Assembly (NCBI RefSeq): GCF_001403635.1
Contig: NZ_LN879468.1
Location: forward strand, 1,519,501 to 1,583,500
Length of the DNA: 64,000 nt
Direction of reading: 5' to 3'
From: Clostridium massiliamazoniense
GTDB taxonomy: Bacteria; Bacillota; Clostridia; Clostridiales; Clostridiaceae
A program made the position numbers and the translations under genes. The notes under the pieces are model-generated. The model saw only the letters and a program-made list of their open reading frames with translations. It ran no database searches and was not told where the DNA came from. This document shows positions 18,478-27,929 of this stretch, one piece after another (within the stretch, counting starts at the first letter, position 1; every line of letters starts with the position of its first letter).

Positions 18478-20697
18478 TTACACATATTGATTAAAAGTTT
18501 CTTTTTCAGCTATAAGCTCTGATTTTTCTCTTAGAACTCTTTTATGTGTTATATGATTTCTAAAGTATCCAACTACAAATCCTAAAATTAAGAAGAATAC
18601 TATGAATACTATTAACATAATAATATCTTTATAAAATGCATTATAATCAATTCCACTTATAGCCATTCTCATAGAACTTACTCCATAAGTTAATGTAGCA
18701 AAATTACTTACAAATTTAAAGAATGGTGGTAACACAGCTACAGGATAAGATCCTCCACATGATGTGAATTGTAAAACCATTATTACCATAAGTGCTCCCT
18801 TCATTATAGGAGTAATAACATAATGTAATCCATTCATCATACTATAAACTGCCATTGTTGTTAATATATTAACTCCATAGAACCACGCTAAATTCTTTGG
18901 ATGTAATCCTAATCCAAAGTATAAAATAGTACTCATAAAGATTGCTTGAATTATACATATAGCTGTTCCTATTAAGTATCCCTTTGCAAATCTCTTTTGG
19001 AAGCTACCTTCAAATTTTCTTGATAATGCACTTATTACAAAGTAAGTATACATCGCACCAACCCATAGGCCTATGCACATAAAGTAAGGTGCAAATCCTT
19101 CTCCATAAGAAGATACAGGGTTTATAACTATTGTATTTAATGTTATTGGATCAGAAATGAAACTACTCATGTCTGCTGCTGAGAATGTAACATTATCATT
19201 TAAGTTTTTATAACCACTGCTAAGTCCTGAGCTTAGCTTTTCAGCTCCACTATTAGCTGATTCTAATCCACTATCAATTTTACTTGCTCCTGATTTTGCT
19301 GATTGAAGTCCATTACTTAATGAATTTATTCCACCTGAAACTGAACTAATTCCATTGCTTAATGCACCTGCTCCTGTAGATACACTGCCTATTCCATCAT
19401 TTAAAGCATTAGCTCCTACAGCTGCTGAATTTAATCCACTATTTAATGAATTCATTCCTGTTGAAACAGTACCAAGTCCGTTATTTAATTTACTTGCACC
19501 TGCTGTTGCTTCGTTAACACCATTACTTAATGAACTTACTCCATTTCCTAATGAGCCTAAACCTGCATTTATAGCTTGTGCTCCACTACTTACACTACCT
19601 AAGCCCTCATTTAAAGATTCCATTCCGTTTTTAATAGCATTACTTTGTTGAGAGATTTTTTCAGCTAAAGCTTTAGCTCCAGCAGTATCTCCTTTAGCTA
19701 TTAATGCATTTAATTCTTGTAATTCCTCTGTTATACCTGTTTGTCCAGCTACAAGTCCTTTTGAACCATTTTGTAACTTTTCAATTCCAGCTGATAAATT
19801 TGAAGCTCCACCTTGTAGTTTATTAACTCCAGATTGTAAACTTGCAGTTCCACCTTGAAGTTTTTCCATACCTGTAACAAGTGATTTTGAACCTTCATGT
19901 AATTGATTTATACCTCCAGTAAGTTTACTTGAACCATTTTGAAGTTTATCAATTCCAGTTGTAAGCTGACTTGAACCATTTTGAAGCTTATTAACTCCAT
20001 TTACAAGTTGATCTGAACCATTTTGAAGCTTGCCTACACCTGTTGAAAGTTGTTCTGCTCCACCTTGAAGCTTGTTCATTCCTGTAACTAAAGAACCAGA
20101 TCCATTTGCTAATTGATTTATACCTGATTTTAGTTGATCTGCTCCACTAGATGCTGTCTTAAATCCGTCCTTTGTTTTATAAATAGTTTGCACTAATACA
20201 TCAGAAACACTTTTAGAAATAGATTGTGCTACTGATTCTTTTATACTATTTACTCCACTTTTAGATACTTGTGAGAAAACATAGTTCTTTCCTTGATTTT
20301 GATAAAAGTCAATTTGAGGTTTTATAAAACCATCTGTTGATGCATTAGCAACTTTCTCTGAAAAATCTTTAGGTATAACTATCATTGCATAATATTTATT
20401 TCCATATACCCCAGATTTTCCATCATCATAATTAACAAATTGCCAATTAAGAGCTTTATTATTTTTTAAATTATTTATTATTGTTTTTCCAACATCATAG
20501 GTTGTTCCATCCTTAGTATAAGGTTGGTCTAAATCTACTACTGCTATTGGTACTTTATTAATTGCTGTTCCATTATTCCAATAAGATTTTAAATACATAA
20601 AACCATAGAAAGATGGAATAAATAAAATACTAACTAAAATTACGATAAGCCATATTTTTTTACTGTTTGCTTTTTTCTTTTGTTCTTCCATTTTCAC
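18478..20697 (-). CDS. yhgE: YhgE/Pip-family membrane protein
   Basis: A 739-residue protein of the YhgE/phage-infection-protein family. One membrane helix lies at about residues 14-34 and about five helices fill residues 530-720. The large external part between them contains a long array of short repeats such as LQNGSSQLTTGIDK and SGINSLSNGL, which should form an extended helical stalk. Relatives include Pip and the type VII secretion factor EsaA; many are linked to export or membrane stress. Start: GTG at 20695-20697, with an unusual hairpin between it and the AGGAGGGG ribosome site. No TetR regulator is adjacent. Confidence 0.88.
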   Translation of the reverse strand: MKMEEQKKKANSKKIWLIVILVSILFIPSFYGFMYLKSYWNNGTAINKVPIAVVDLDQPYTKDGTTYDVGKTIINNLKNNKALNWQFVNYDDGKSGVYGNKYYAMIVIPKDFSEKVANASTDGFIKPQIDFYQNQGKNYVFSQVSKSGVNSIKESVAQSISKSVSDVLVQTIYKTKDGFKTASSGADQLKSGINQLANGSGSLVTGMNKLQGGAEQLSTGVGKLQNGSDQLVNGVNKLQNGSSQLTTGIDKLQNGSSKLTGGINQLHEGSKSLVTGMEKLQGGTASLQSGVNKLQGGASNLSAGIEKLQNGSKGLVAGQTGITEELQELNALIAKGDTAGAKALAEKISQQSNAIKNGMESLNEGLGSVSSGAQAINAGLGSLGNGVSSLSNGVNEATAGASKLNNGLGTVSTGMNSLNSGLNSAAVGANALNDGIGSVSTGAGALSNGISSVSGGINSLSNGLQSAKSGASKIDSGLESANSGAEKLSSGLSSGYKNLNDNVTFSAADMSSFISDPITLNTIVINPVSSYGEGFAPYFMCIGLWVGAMYTYFVISALSRKFEGSFQKRFAKGYLIGTAICIIQAIFMSTILYFGLGLHPKNLAWFYGVNILTTMAVYSMMNGLHYVITPIMKGALMVIMVLQFTSCGGSYPVAVLPPFFKFVSNFATLTYGVSSMRMAISGIDYNAFYKDIIMLIVFIVFFLILGFVVGYFRNHITHKRVLREKSELIAEKETFNQYV

Positions 20698-20699
20698 TT

Positions 20700-20720
20700 C
20701 TTGTAATATATTATTACAAG
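20700..20720 (-). promoter_or_regulatory. Hairpin between ribosome site and yhgE start codon
   Basis: A perfect 9-bp stem (CTTGTAATA / TATTACAAG) with a three-base loop lies exactly between the AGGAGGGGTG ribosome site and the GTG start. In linear form the SD-to-start spacing is too long; with the hairpin folded the spacing is six bases. It could therefore bridge the two, or be a palindromic operator. The remaining upstream 340 bases are AT repeats (TATATA) with no gene. Confidence 0.6.
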
Positions 20721-21028
20721 CACCCCTCCTTTTAAATTTTATGAATTTATGGTTTACCTCACTTAAACTATATTTTATGTATTTTTCAATTTCTTAATTT
20801 TTTTAATTATTTTAATCAAAAATAAAATAATTTATGTTTATTAGTGCTATATTTATTATAGCTCTAAAGTTATATAATTTAAAATATATATATATTATAT
20901 ACATATATATTTATATCTATATATAAAGTTATTGTAACATTTATGAATAAAAAATCTTGACATATAGCCATATATTAATGATATGTAAATATATAGTTTC
21001 TTTCACAATTAAAAATTCTAAATAAAAA

Positions 21029-21070
21029 AACTGCTTTAAGATAGAATTAAATCCTATCTTAAAACAGTTC
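21029..21070 (-). terminator. PAP2 gene terminator
   Basis: Hairpin AACTG-c-TTTAAGATAG / CTATCTTAAA-a-CAGTT followed by seven T on the minus strand, just past the PAP2 stop. Confidence 0.9.
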
Positions 21071-21082
21071 TTATGGAATTTA

Positions 21083-21670
21083 TTAATAAGAATAATAACC
21101 CTTCTTTTTTGTTCTAGGTGGTATTCGTAATATAGGGTCTACAATTTTATAAAGTCCTGCTCTATATATTATTAAAGCAATATAGAAACATATTGTTCCT
21201 ACTATAGCTCCCGCTATTACATCTGTTGGATAATGAGCTAGTAAGTATATTCTTGATATACTTATTAAAGCTGCTAATATAAATGCCCATAATCCCCATT
21301 TTCTTGCAAAATAAGCTATTGCAAAAGCTGCTGCAAATGACGCCGCTGTATGCCCTGATGGGAATGAATATGATGTAGGTGGCGTTATTATCATATGCAG
21401 ATTAGGTAGAGTTTGCCATGGTCTAGGCTCTTTAACAATATGTTTTATAATTTCTACCACAATTAAATTTATAAATGAAGCGAAAAATACCATAAATCCG
21501 CCTCTTCTAGTCTTCTTAAATATTAGCATCACAATTCCTATAAGTATCCATATAAGCCCTTCTTTACCTATATCAGTAAAGAATTTCATTATAGGATTTA
21601 ACCAGCTAAATTGTAAATTAGCTTGGACAAAGTACAGTGTGTCCGCATTCATCTGTTGTATAAAATGCAT
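21083..21670 (-). CDS. PAP2-family membrane phosphatase
   Basis: A 195-residue polytopic phosphatase with all three PAP2 motifs: KEPRPW (motif 1), PSGHTAA (motif 2) and SRIYLLAHYPTDV (motif 3 with the catalytic His). It probably dephosphorylates a lipid phosphate or undecaprenyl pyrophosphate on the outer membrane face; the substrate cannot be read from sequence. ATG with AGGAGGATC upstream. It appears monocistronic. Confidence 0.9.
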   Translation of the reverse strand: MHFIQQMNADTLYFVQANLQFSWLNPIMKFFTDIGKEGLIWILIGIVMLIFKKTRRGGFMVFFASFINLIVVEIIKHIVKEPRPWQTLPNLHMIITPPTSYSFPSGHTAASFAAAFAIAYFARKWGLWAFILAALISISRIYLLAHYPTDVIAGAIVGTICFYIALIIYRAGLYKIVDPILRIPPRTKKKGYYSY

Positions 21671-21987
21671 AAGGATCCTCCTAAAATTTTAATCTTTTGA
21701 TTAATTATTTCACCTTTAATATTAAAATAGTATTAATATTTCAAACTCACTATTAATAATATTATATTATTTTTGATAACTTGTCCACAAGTACAAGCAA
21801 TATTAATAATTAGTTTTTCTGTAAAAACTTAGAATCCCTTTTTAACTCTATCTATATTAGGTTTTATTTTATATATCATTTAATTTACTATGGAATTTTT
21901 CTCTTTTTAATAATTCTCTATACATTTCTCTTTCTTCTATGTAATTTCTTCTTAATACTACTTTACCTGCATTTCTTAAAATAATAA

Positions 21988-22010
21988 AAAGGAGCTAAAA
22001 TAGCTCCTTT
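21988..22010 (-). terminator. hbd operon terminator
   Basis: AAAGGAGCTA / TAGCTCCTTT with a three-base loop and a T-rich tail on the minus strand, 30 bases past hbd, ends the butyryl-CoA operon. The 370-base gap to the PAP2 gene otherwise holds only an open frame of about 38 codons (21869-21984) without a convincing start. Confidence 0.85.
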
Positions 22011-22040
22011 CTTCACTGCTTCAATCATTAAATTCATTAA

Positions 22041-22883
22041 TTAATATTGATGGAATCCTCTTCCTGATTTTCTTCCAAGCCATCCAGCTCTAACATACTT
22101 TCTTAAAAGTGTACTTGCTCTGTATTTGCTATCTCCAGTTTCTTTATATAAAACATCCATAATTGCAAGACATACATCTAATCCTATTAAATCTCCTAAA
22201 GCTAAAGGTCCCATTGGATGGTTAGCTCCAAGTTTCATTGATGTATCTATATCTTCTGCTGATGCTATTCCTTCTGATAATATTTCTGCCGCTTCATTTA
22301 TCATTGGAATAAGGATTCTATTTACCACAAATCCTGGTGCTTCTGCAACCTCTACTGGAGTTTTACCAATACTCTCTGATAATTCTTTTACCTTATCAAA
22401 AGTTTCTTGAGATGTAGCCATTCCTCTTATAACTTCAACAAGCTTCATAACTGGAGCTGGATTAAAGAAATGCATTCCTATAACTTTATCCGCTCTCTTT
22501 GTAGCTGCTGCCACTTCTGTTATAGATAATGATGATGTGTTAGAAGCTAAAATTGTATCTTCTTTACATATACCATCTAACTCAGCAAATATTTGTTTTT
22601 TGATTTCCATATTCTCAACAGCTGCTTCAACAACTAAATCACAATCAGCAGCTAGATTCATATCAGTAGTTCCAGTAATCCTTGAAAGAACTTCTTCTTT
22701 AACTTCCTCAGTTATTTTTTCTTTAGCAACTAATTTACTTAAATTTTTATTTATACCTGCAAGTCCTCTATCAACAAACTCTTGCTTAATATCTCTTACT
22801 ATAACTTCATACCCTTTTTGTGCGAAAGCTTGAACAATTCCAGCTCCCATAGTACCAGCACCTAACACAAAAATCTTTTCCAT
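22041..22883 (-). CDS. hbd: 3-hydroxybutyryl-CoA dehydrogenase
   Basis: A 280-residue NAD(P)-dependent dehydrogenase. Rossmann motif [14 protein letters not shown] at residues 7-20; the catalytic histidine region is [17 protein letters not shown] with downstream [11 protein letters not shown]. It reduces acetoacetyl-CoA to 3-hydroxybutyryl-CoA in butyrate formation. It is the last gene of crt-bcd-etfB-etfA-hbd, the classical clostridial order. No thiolase gene is present in this cluster, so acetoacetyl-CoA must be made by an enzyme encoded elsewhere. Confidence 0.96.
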   Translation of the reverse strand: MEKIFVLGAGTMGAGIVQAFAQKGYEVIVRDIKQEFVDRGLAGINKNLSKLVAKEKITEEVKEEVLSRITGTTDMNLAADCDLVVEAAVENMEIKKQIFAELDGICKEDTILASNTSSLSITEVAAATKRADKVIGMHFFNPAPVMKLVEVIRGMATSQETFDKVKELSESIGKTPVEVAEAPGFVVNRILIPMINEAAEILSEGIASAEDIDTSMKLGANHPMGPLALGDLIGLDVCLAIMDVLYKETGDSKYRASTLLRKYVRAGWLGRKSGRGFHQY

Positions 22884-22929
22884 ATTAAAATCCCCCTTAA
22901 CCTCTCAAATTTAACATCAATAAAACTAA

Positions 22930-23937
22930 TTATTGTTCTTCTTTCATTCTTCTAATTTGACTTATAAATTCAGGTAATACCTTATTTATATCTCCAACCA
23001 TAGCATAATCTGCAACTTTCATTATTGGAGCACTCTCATCTTTATTAATAGCTATTATAACCTCTGAATCTTGCATTCCTGCTACGTGTTGAATTGCCCC
23101 TGAAATACCACAAGCAACATATATAGTAGGTCTTACTGTCTTACCAGTTTGTCCAACTTGATACTCTTTGTCTATCCAACCTTTTTCAACTGCTGCTCTT
23201 GAAGCTGCTACTGTTCCACCTAAAACTGAAGCTAAATCTTCTAATAATGTAAAGTTTTCTTTTGAGCCCACACCTCTGCCACCAGCAACTAATATTTTAG
23301 CTTCTGATATATCAATTATATCCTTGTGCTCTTTTATTATTTCAATTATTTTTGTTCTTATATCATTTTCTTGTAAATTAACATTAACTTCTTCAACTTT
23401 AAATTCTCTATCTTCTACTGGAAGCTTTGAGAATACCCCTGGTCTAATTGTAGCCATTTGAGGTCTATGGTCTGGACATGCTATTGTAGCCATTAAGTTT
23501 CCACCAAAAGCTGGTCTTGTAGCTAATAAATCTCCTTTTTCAACATCAACATCTAAAATTGTACAGTCAGCTGTTAAACCAGTACTTAATCTAGCTGCCA
23601 CTCTAGGACCTAAGTCTCTTCCTATAAAAGTAGCTCCTATAAATAATATTCCTGGTTTTCTTTCTGTAGCAACTTCACAAATAGCTTTTGTATAACCATC
23701 AGTTGTATAATTTTTTAATAATGGATTATCTATAACTAAAACCTCATCAGCACCATGCTTTCCTAAGTCATTAGCTAAATCTTTAACATCATGACCTAAA
23801 AGTAATGCTGTTAATTTTACTCCTAATTTATCAGCAATTTTTCTACCTTCACCTAATATCTCTAAAGAAACCTTTTGCAAAACACCCTCTCTTTGCTCTG
23901 CAAAAACCCATACTCCACTAAAATCTGCTAAATTCAT
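22930..23937 (-). CDS. etfA: Electron transfer flavoprotein alpha subunit
   Basis: A 335-residue EtfA. The C-terminal FAD-binding domain shows GGRGVGSKENF, GQTGKTVRPTIYVACGISGAIQH and INKDESAPIMKVADY. With EtfB and Bcd it forms the bifurcating complex that couples crotonyl-CoA reduction by NADH to ferredoxin reduction. Spacing to etfB is 21 bases. Confidence 0.96.
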   Translation of the reverse strand: MNLADFSGVWVFAEQREGVLQKVSLEILGEGRKIADKLGVKLTALLLGHDVKDLANDLGKHGADEVLVIDNPLLKNYTTDGYTKAICEVATERKPGILFIGATFIGRDLGPRVAARLSTGLTADCTILDVDVEKGDLLATRPAFGGNLMATIACPDHRPQMATIRPGVFSKLPVEDREFKVEEVNVNLQENDIRTKIIEIIKEHKDIIDISEAKILVAGGRGVGSKENFTLLEDLASVLGGTVAASRAAVEKGWIDKEYQVGQTGKTVRPTIYVACGISGAIQHVAGMQDSEVIIAINKDESAPIMKVADYAMVGDINKVLPEFISQIRRMKEEQ

Positions 23938-23958
23938 TTTAAATACCTCCCATAAAAT

Positions 23959-24738
23959 CTAGATGTAGTGTTTTTCTTTTAATTTTGAAAGCACATAAGC
24001 AACTGCTTCATCAGCACTTTTATTTACTAATTCACCAGCCCCCTTAGCTTCTTTAGTCATTGACTTCTTAACCTTAGTTGGAGAACCTTTTAACCCTAGT
24101 TCTGCCTTATCTACATCTATATCATCTGCTGACCACATAGCTACTTCTGTATTCTTAGTTCCAAATATATGTTTAACATTCATATATCTTGGTCCATTCA
24201 ACTCTTTTATAGCAGTTAAAAGAACTGGTCCTTTAACTTCTATTATTTCGTGACCATCTTCTAATGCTCTATTGATTAATAAAGAATCTTCCTTAATTTC
24301 AACACCTTGAACATAAGTTACTTGTGGTATATTTAAATGCTCAGCTATTTCTGGTCCTACCTGTGCAGTATCTCCATCTATAGCTTGTCTTCCTGCAAAA
24401 ATTATATCGTATTCTAATTTCTTAATTGCTCCTGCTAAAGCCTTTGATGTAGCTAAAGTATCAGCTCCTGCAAATGCTCTATCTGTTATAAGAATAGCTT
24501 TATCAGCTCCCATACATAAAGCTTCTCTTAAAGCATTTTTAGCTTGTGGAGGTCCCATGCTTATAACTGTAACCTCAGCTCCATGATTATCTTTTAAATT
24601 TAATGCTTCCTCTAAAGCATGTTTATCTTCAGGATTTATAATTGATGGAACACCATCTCTTATTAATGTTCCTGTTTTTGGATCTATTTTAACAGCTGCA
24701 GTATCTGGTACTTGCTTTAAACAAACTACTATTTTCAT
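23959..24738 (-). CDS. etfB: Electron transfer flavoprotein beta subunit
   Basis: A 259-residue EtfB starting MKIVVCLKQVPDT. It has the AMP/FAD-type binding segments SMGPPQAKNALREALCMGAD and AGRQAIDGDTAQVGPE. In bifurcating Bcd-Etf complexes this subunit carries the second FAD that takes electrons from NADH. It lies between bcd and etfA with short spacing. Confidence 0.96.
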   Translation of the reverse strand: MKIVVCLKQVPDTAAVKIDPKTGTLIRDGVPSIINPEDKHALEEALNLKDNHGAEVTVISMGPPQAKNALREALCMGADKAILITDRAFAGADTLATSKALAGAIKKLEYDIIFAGRQAIDGDTAQVGPEIAEHLNIPQVTYVQGVEIKEDSLLINRALEDGHEIIEVKGPVLLTAIKELNGPRYMNVKHIFGTKNTEVAMWSADDIDVDKAELGLKGSPTKVKKSMTKEAKGAGELVNKSADEAVAYVLSKLKEKHYI

Positions 24739-24757
24739 CTCTCAATGCCCTCCTAAA

Positions 24758-25897
24758 TTATCTTAATTTGCTTCCTGCGATAACCATTTTTTGAACCTCT
24801 GAAGTTCCTTCATAAATCTCAGTTATCTTAGCATCTCTCATCATTCTTTCTACTGGATATTCTTTAGTGTATCCATATCCACCAAAGATTTGAACAGCTT
24901 TAGTTGTAACTTCCATAGCAACCTCTGCTGCAAATAATTTAGCTCTAGCTGCTTCTACTGAATAAGGCATTTTTGCTTCCTTTAAGCAAGCTGCTTTATA
25001 TACTAAGTATTTAGCTGCTTCTACCTTAGTATCCATTTCTGCTATCATCCATTGTAATCCTTGGAAAGCTGAAAGTGGTCTACCAAATTGTTTTCTTTCT
25101 TTCATATATGCAACTGCTTCTTCTAAAGCTCCCTCTGCTATACCTAAAGCTTGAGCTGCTATACCAATTCTTCCTCCATCAAGAGTTTTCATTGCTATGC
25201 CAAAGCCTTTACCTTCTTTCCCAATAAGATTTTCCTTTGGTACTACGCAGTTTTCCATAATAAGCTCAGTTGTTGAAGAAGCTCTTATTCCTAATTTATC
25301 TTCTAACTTACCTATTGAGAATCCTGGAAATGATTTTTCAACTATAAATGCTGAAATTCCTCTAGTACCTTGACTCTTATCAGTCATTGCAAATATTATA
25401 AATGTTTCAGCAACTCCACCATTTGTTATAAAGATTTTGCTTCCATTTAAGATGTAGTTATCCCCTTCTAATCTTGCAGTAGTTTGTTGACCTGCTGCAT
25501 CTGTTCCAGCACCTGGCTCAGTTAATCCAAAAGCACCTATTTTCTCTCCCTTAGCCAGTGGTATTAAATACTTTTCCTTTTGAGCTGGAGTACCAAATTC
25601 ATTTATTAAAGATGCGCATAATGAAGTATGTGCTGATAAGATAACCCCTGTTGTTGCACAAACCTTTGATAATTCTTCAACAGCAATTATATAAGATAAA
25701 GTGTCTCCATTAGATCCACCGTATTGATCTGAAAAAGGAATCCCCATCATTCCTAGTTTAGCCATTTTCTTTACATTTTCCATTGGAAATCTTTCTGTTT
25801 CGTCAATCTCAGCTGCTATTGGTTTAACTTCATTAATAGCAAACTCTCTAACCATTTGTTGTACTAGTTCTTGTTCTCTAGTTAATTGAAAATCCAT
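24758..25897 (-). CDS. bcd: Butyryl-CoA dehydrogenase
   Basis: A 379-residue acyl-CoA dehydrogenase. Signature GAFGLTEPGAGTDA and the second signature around the catalytic glutamate (KITEIYEGTSEVQK) are present, with FAD contacts in FITNGG. It reduces crotonyl-CoA to butyryl-CoA; with Etf it is ferredoxin-bifurcating. It is the second gene of the operon, 66 bases after crt. Confidence 0.96.
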   Translation of the reverse strand: MDFQLTREQELVQQMVREFAINEVKPIAAEIDETERFPMENVKKMAKLGMMGIPFSDQYGGSNGDTLSYIIAVEELSKVCATTGVILSAHTSLCASLINEFGTPAQKEKYLIPLAKGEKIGAFGLTEPGAGTDAAGQQTTARLEGDNYILNGSKIFITNGGVAETFIIFAMTDKSQGTRGISAFIVEKSFPGFSIGKLEDKLGIRASSTTELIMENCVVPKENLIGKEGKGFGIAMKTLDGGRIGIAAQALGIAEGALEEAVAYMKERKQFGRPLSAFQGLQWMIAEMDTKVEAAKYLVYKAACLKEAKMPYSVEAARAKLFAAEVAMEVTTKAVQIFGGYGYTKEYPVERMMRDAKITEIYEGTSEVQKMVIAGSKLR

Positions 25898-25963
25898 TTC
25901 CTATACCCCCACTATTTCCTTCTACTCAAAACTTAGATTTTATTTAAATAATTAATAACAAAT

Positions 25964-26746
25964 TTATTTATTTATGAAGTTTTTCTCTCTTCTTTCTAAG
26001 AATGCTGTCATACCTTCCTTTTGATCCTCTGTATTGAAGCATTTACCGAAGTCTTCTGCTTCTATGTTTATAGCTTTATCTATGTCAACTTGCATTCCTC
26101 TATTTATAGCATCTTTGCATAAAGTTATTGCTATTGGAGCATTTGCACTTATTAATTTTGCCATTTTCATAGCTTCCTCTAATAATGAATCATGTTCCAC
26201 CACTTTATTTACAAGACCTATTCTTAAAGCCTCATCAGCTTTTATTACTGTTCCTGTATAAATAAGTTCTTTAGCCTTTCCTTCACCAACTAATCTTGGT
26301 AACCTTTGAGTTCCACCAAATCCTGGAGTTATTCCTAATCCTGCTTCTGGTTGTCCAAATTTAGCCTTTTCACTAGCTATTCTTATGTCACAAGCCATAG
26401 CAAGTTCACAACCTCCTCCTAATGCAAAGCCTGGTATAGCTGCTATAACTGGCTTATTTAAATTTTCTAATTTTCTAAAAACCTTATTTCCTAATATACC
26501 AAATTCTTTTCCTTGCTCTTCATTTAAATCTTTCATTTCTGATATATCTGCACCAGCAACAAAAGCCTTCCCACCAGCTCCTGTTAATATAACAGAATAA
26601 ATATCATTTTCTTCTTTTAAGTAATCTAAAGCCTTATTTAAGTCTTCTAAAGTCTCTGAATTTAATGCATTTAAAGCTTTAGGTCTGTTCAATGTTACTA
26701 TGGCAACATGACCATTTTTCTCAACTAATATGTTCTTTAATTCCAT
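25964..26746 (-). CDS. crt: Crotonase (3-hydroxybutyryl-CoA dehydratase)
   Basis: A 260-residue enoyl-CoA hydratase. The ATG at 26744-26746 is used because GGAGGAG precedes it; the frame extends 15 bases further. The oxyanion-hole segments AFVAGADISEM and ALGGGCELAMACDIRIAS, and catalytic glutamates in FGQPEAGLGITPGFGGTQ, are visible. It dehydrates 3-hydroxybutyryl-CoA. It is the first gene of the operon, just downstream of a Rex-type operator. Confidence 0.95.
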   Translation of the reverse strand: MELKNILVEKNGHVAIVTLNRPKALNALNSETLEDLNKALDYLKEENDIYSVILTGAGGKAFVAGADISEMKDLNEEQGKEFGILGNKVFRKLENLNKPVIAAIPGFALGGGCELAMACDIRIASEKAKFGQPEAGLGITPGFGGTQRLPRLVGEGKAKELIYTGTVIKADEALRIGLVNKVVEHDSLLEEAMKMAKLISANAPIAITLCKDAINRGMQVDIDKAINIEAEDFGKCFNTEDQKEGMTAFLERREKNFINK

Positions 26747-26782
26747 ATTGCTCCTCCTCAATACCCTCTAGATTACAATTAA

Positions 26783-26800
26783 TTGTTATAAACTTAACAA
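26783..26800 (-). promoter_or_regulatory. Rex operator upstream of crt
   Basis: TTGTTATAAACTTAACAA matches the Rex consensus TTGTTAA-N4-TTAACAA with one mismatch. It lies 37 bases before the crt start and about 140 bases from rex itself. A promoter with TTGTTA and TGTAAT spaced by 17 bases would overlap it. Rex would repress the butyrate operon at high NAD+/NADH. Confidence 0.85.
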
Positions 26801-26814
26801 TTAGATAAAAAAAT

Positions 26815-26841
26815 AATTGAAGCCTTATTCAAGCTTCAATT
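26815..26841 (-). terminator. rex terminator or crt leader hairpin
   Basis: Stem AATTGAAGC / GCTTCAATT followed on the minus strand by ATTTTTTT. It lies between rex and crt and just below a promoter-like element, so it may end rex transcription or attenuate the operon. Confidence 0.65.
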
Positions 26842-26843
26842 AA

Positions 26844-26872
26844 ATTATAAATGTTATTTATTTCATTTGCAA
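26844..26872 (-). promoter_or_regulatory. Candidate promoter of the crt operon
   Basis: TTGCAA (26867-26872) and TATAAT (26844-26849) on the minus strand with an ideal 17-base spacer. Transcription from it would begin inside the hairpin below, so the alternative promoter overlapping the Rex site remains possible. Confidence 0.5.
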
Positions 26873-26942
26873 TATATTTTTAACTTATATAGAAAAAATA
26901 TACATTTATTTAATTTAAATATATATTTTATTTCAATTTGGC

Positions 26943-27581
26943 TTATTGTTCACTCTTTTCATTTAATAAGTAAATTAATGTTAACATACTTTCACTTAAA
27001 TGAACATTTTCAACTGTAACGTCCTCTGGAACACTTAAATCTACAGGAGCAAAGTTCCAAATACCTTTTACACCGTTTTTTACAAGTTTATTACAAACTT
27101 TTTGAGCATTTATTTTAGGTACACAAATTATTCCTATATCAATATAATTTTCTGATAAGAATTTTTCTAATTCATCTATATCTTGTATTTCTACATCTTT
27201 TATTTTTATTCCTAAAAGCTTAGGATTTGCATCAAATATACCATCTATGCTTACTCCTAATCTAGTAAATTGCGTATAATTAGCAATTGCTTGCCCTATA
27301 TTTCCAGCTCCTATTATTACTGATTTATAGCTTTTATTTAAGCCTAATATATTACTTATTTCATTATATAACGCTTTAACATTGTAACCATACCCTTGTT
27401 GACCAAAATCACCAAAACAATTTAAATCTTGACGTATTTGTGATGCTGTAAAGCCTATCTTTTCACTTAATTCCTTTGATGAGATTCTATCAATATCATT
27501 CTTCATAATTTCATTCAAATATCTATGGTACTTAGGTAATCTCTTTATTACCGCCATAGATATATTTTTTCTCTTTTCCAT
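26943..27581 (-). CDS. rex: Redox-sensing repressor Rex
   Basis: A 212-residue protein: N-terminal winged helix (about 1-80, with SSKELSEKIGFTASQIRQDL) and a C-terminal Rossmann domain with GAGNIGQAIANY. It binds DNA when NAD+ is high and lets go when NADH rises. It is directly upstream of, and codirectional with, the crt operon it is known to control in other clostridia. A second Rex-like site lies upstream of its own gene. Confidence 0.96.
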   Translation of the reverse strand: MEKRKNISMAVIKRLPKYHRYLNEIMKNDIDRISSKELSEKIGFTASQIRQDLNCFGDFGQQGYGYNVKALYNEISNILGLNKSYKSVIIGAGNIGQAIANYTQFTRLGVSIDGIFDANPKLLGIKIKDVEIQDIDELEKFLSENYIDIGIICVPKINAQKVCNKLVKNGVKGIWNFAPVDLSVPEDVTVENVHLSESMLTLIYLLNEKSEQ

Positions 27582-27610
27582 TAAATATCACCTCTTCTTA
27601 ACGCTCGTTC

Positions 27611-27628
27611 TTGTTAAATATATAACAT
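27611..27628 (-). promoter_or_regulatory. Possible second Rex site (autoregulation)
   Basis: TTGTTAAATATATAACAT matches the Rex consensus with two mismatches and lies 30 bases upstream of the rex start. Autoregulation is an inference from position. Confidence 0.5.
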
Positions 27629-27727
27629 ACTTCTTATATATTAACATATTTCTCTATTATATATATAGCTTTTTTAAAATTTTCCTAATATGTATACTAA
27701 GTAATCCTTAATTTTTCTCATAGTTAA

Positions 27728-27775
27728 AGACTGTAATACTCCTCTCTTCTATATGTCAAAGATAAATAGACACAA
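27728..27775 (+). repeat. Copy of palindromic repeat family 2
   Basis: Contains CTGTAATACTCC, TCTTCTATA, AGATAAA and GACAC in the same order as the copy at 31267-31337. It lies in the 458-base gap between rex and cadA, which has no gene. Confidence 0.5.
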
Positions 27776-27887
27776 GTCCCTATATGAAAATTACTAGAAT
27801 TCAGCCAAGGTCAAAACTCTATCTGAATTAAGTCTTAAATTTATGTATTTCTATTTTAGCTATTATATAAGTTTATTGTAATATAGA

Positions 27888-27929
27888 AATAAGGCCTATG
27901 TATAGAGCTAACTACACATAAGCCTTATT
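27888..27929 (-). terminator. cadA terminator candidate
   Basis: AATAAGGC-c-TATGT / ACATA-a-GCCTTATT hairpin about 110 bases past the cadA stop. The T tract is weak (ATTTCTAT), so termination may be inefficient. Confidence 0.5.

Noticed and set aside
20860-20940. TATATA tracts upstream of yhgE as a possible origin or attachment site
   Set aside because: Simple AT repeats without conserved boxes or flanking duplications.
21869-21984. Open frame of about 38 codons (ends in EKFHSKLNDI)
   Set aside because: Coding-like composition but no ATG, GTG or TTG start with a ribosome site at its head; perhaps a gene remnant, not supported enough to annotate.
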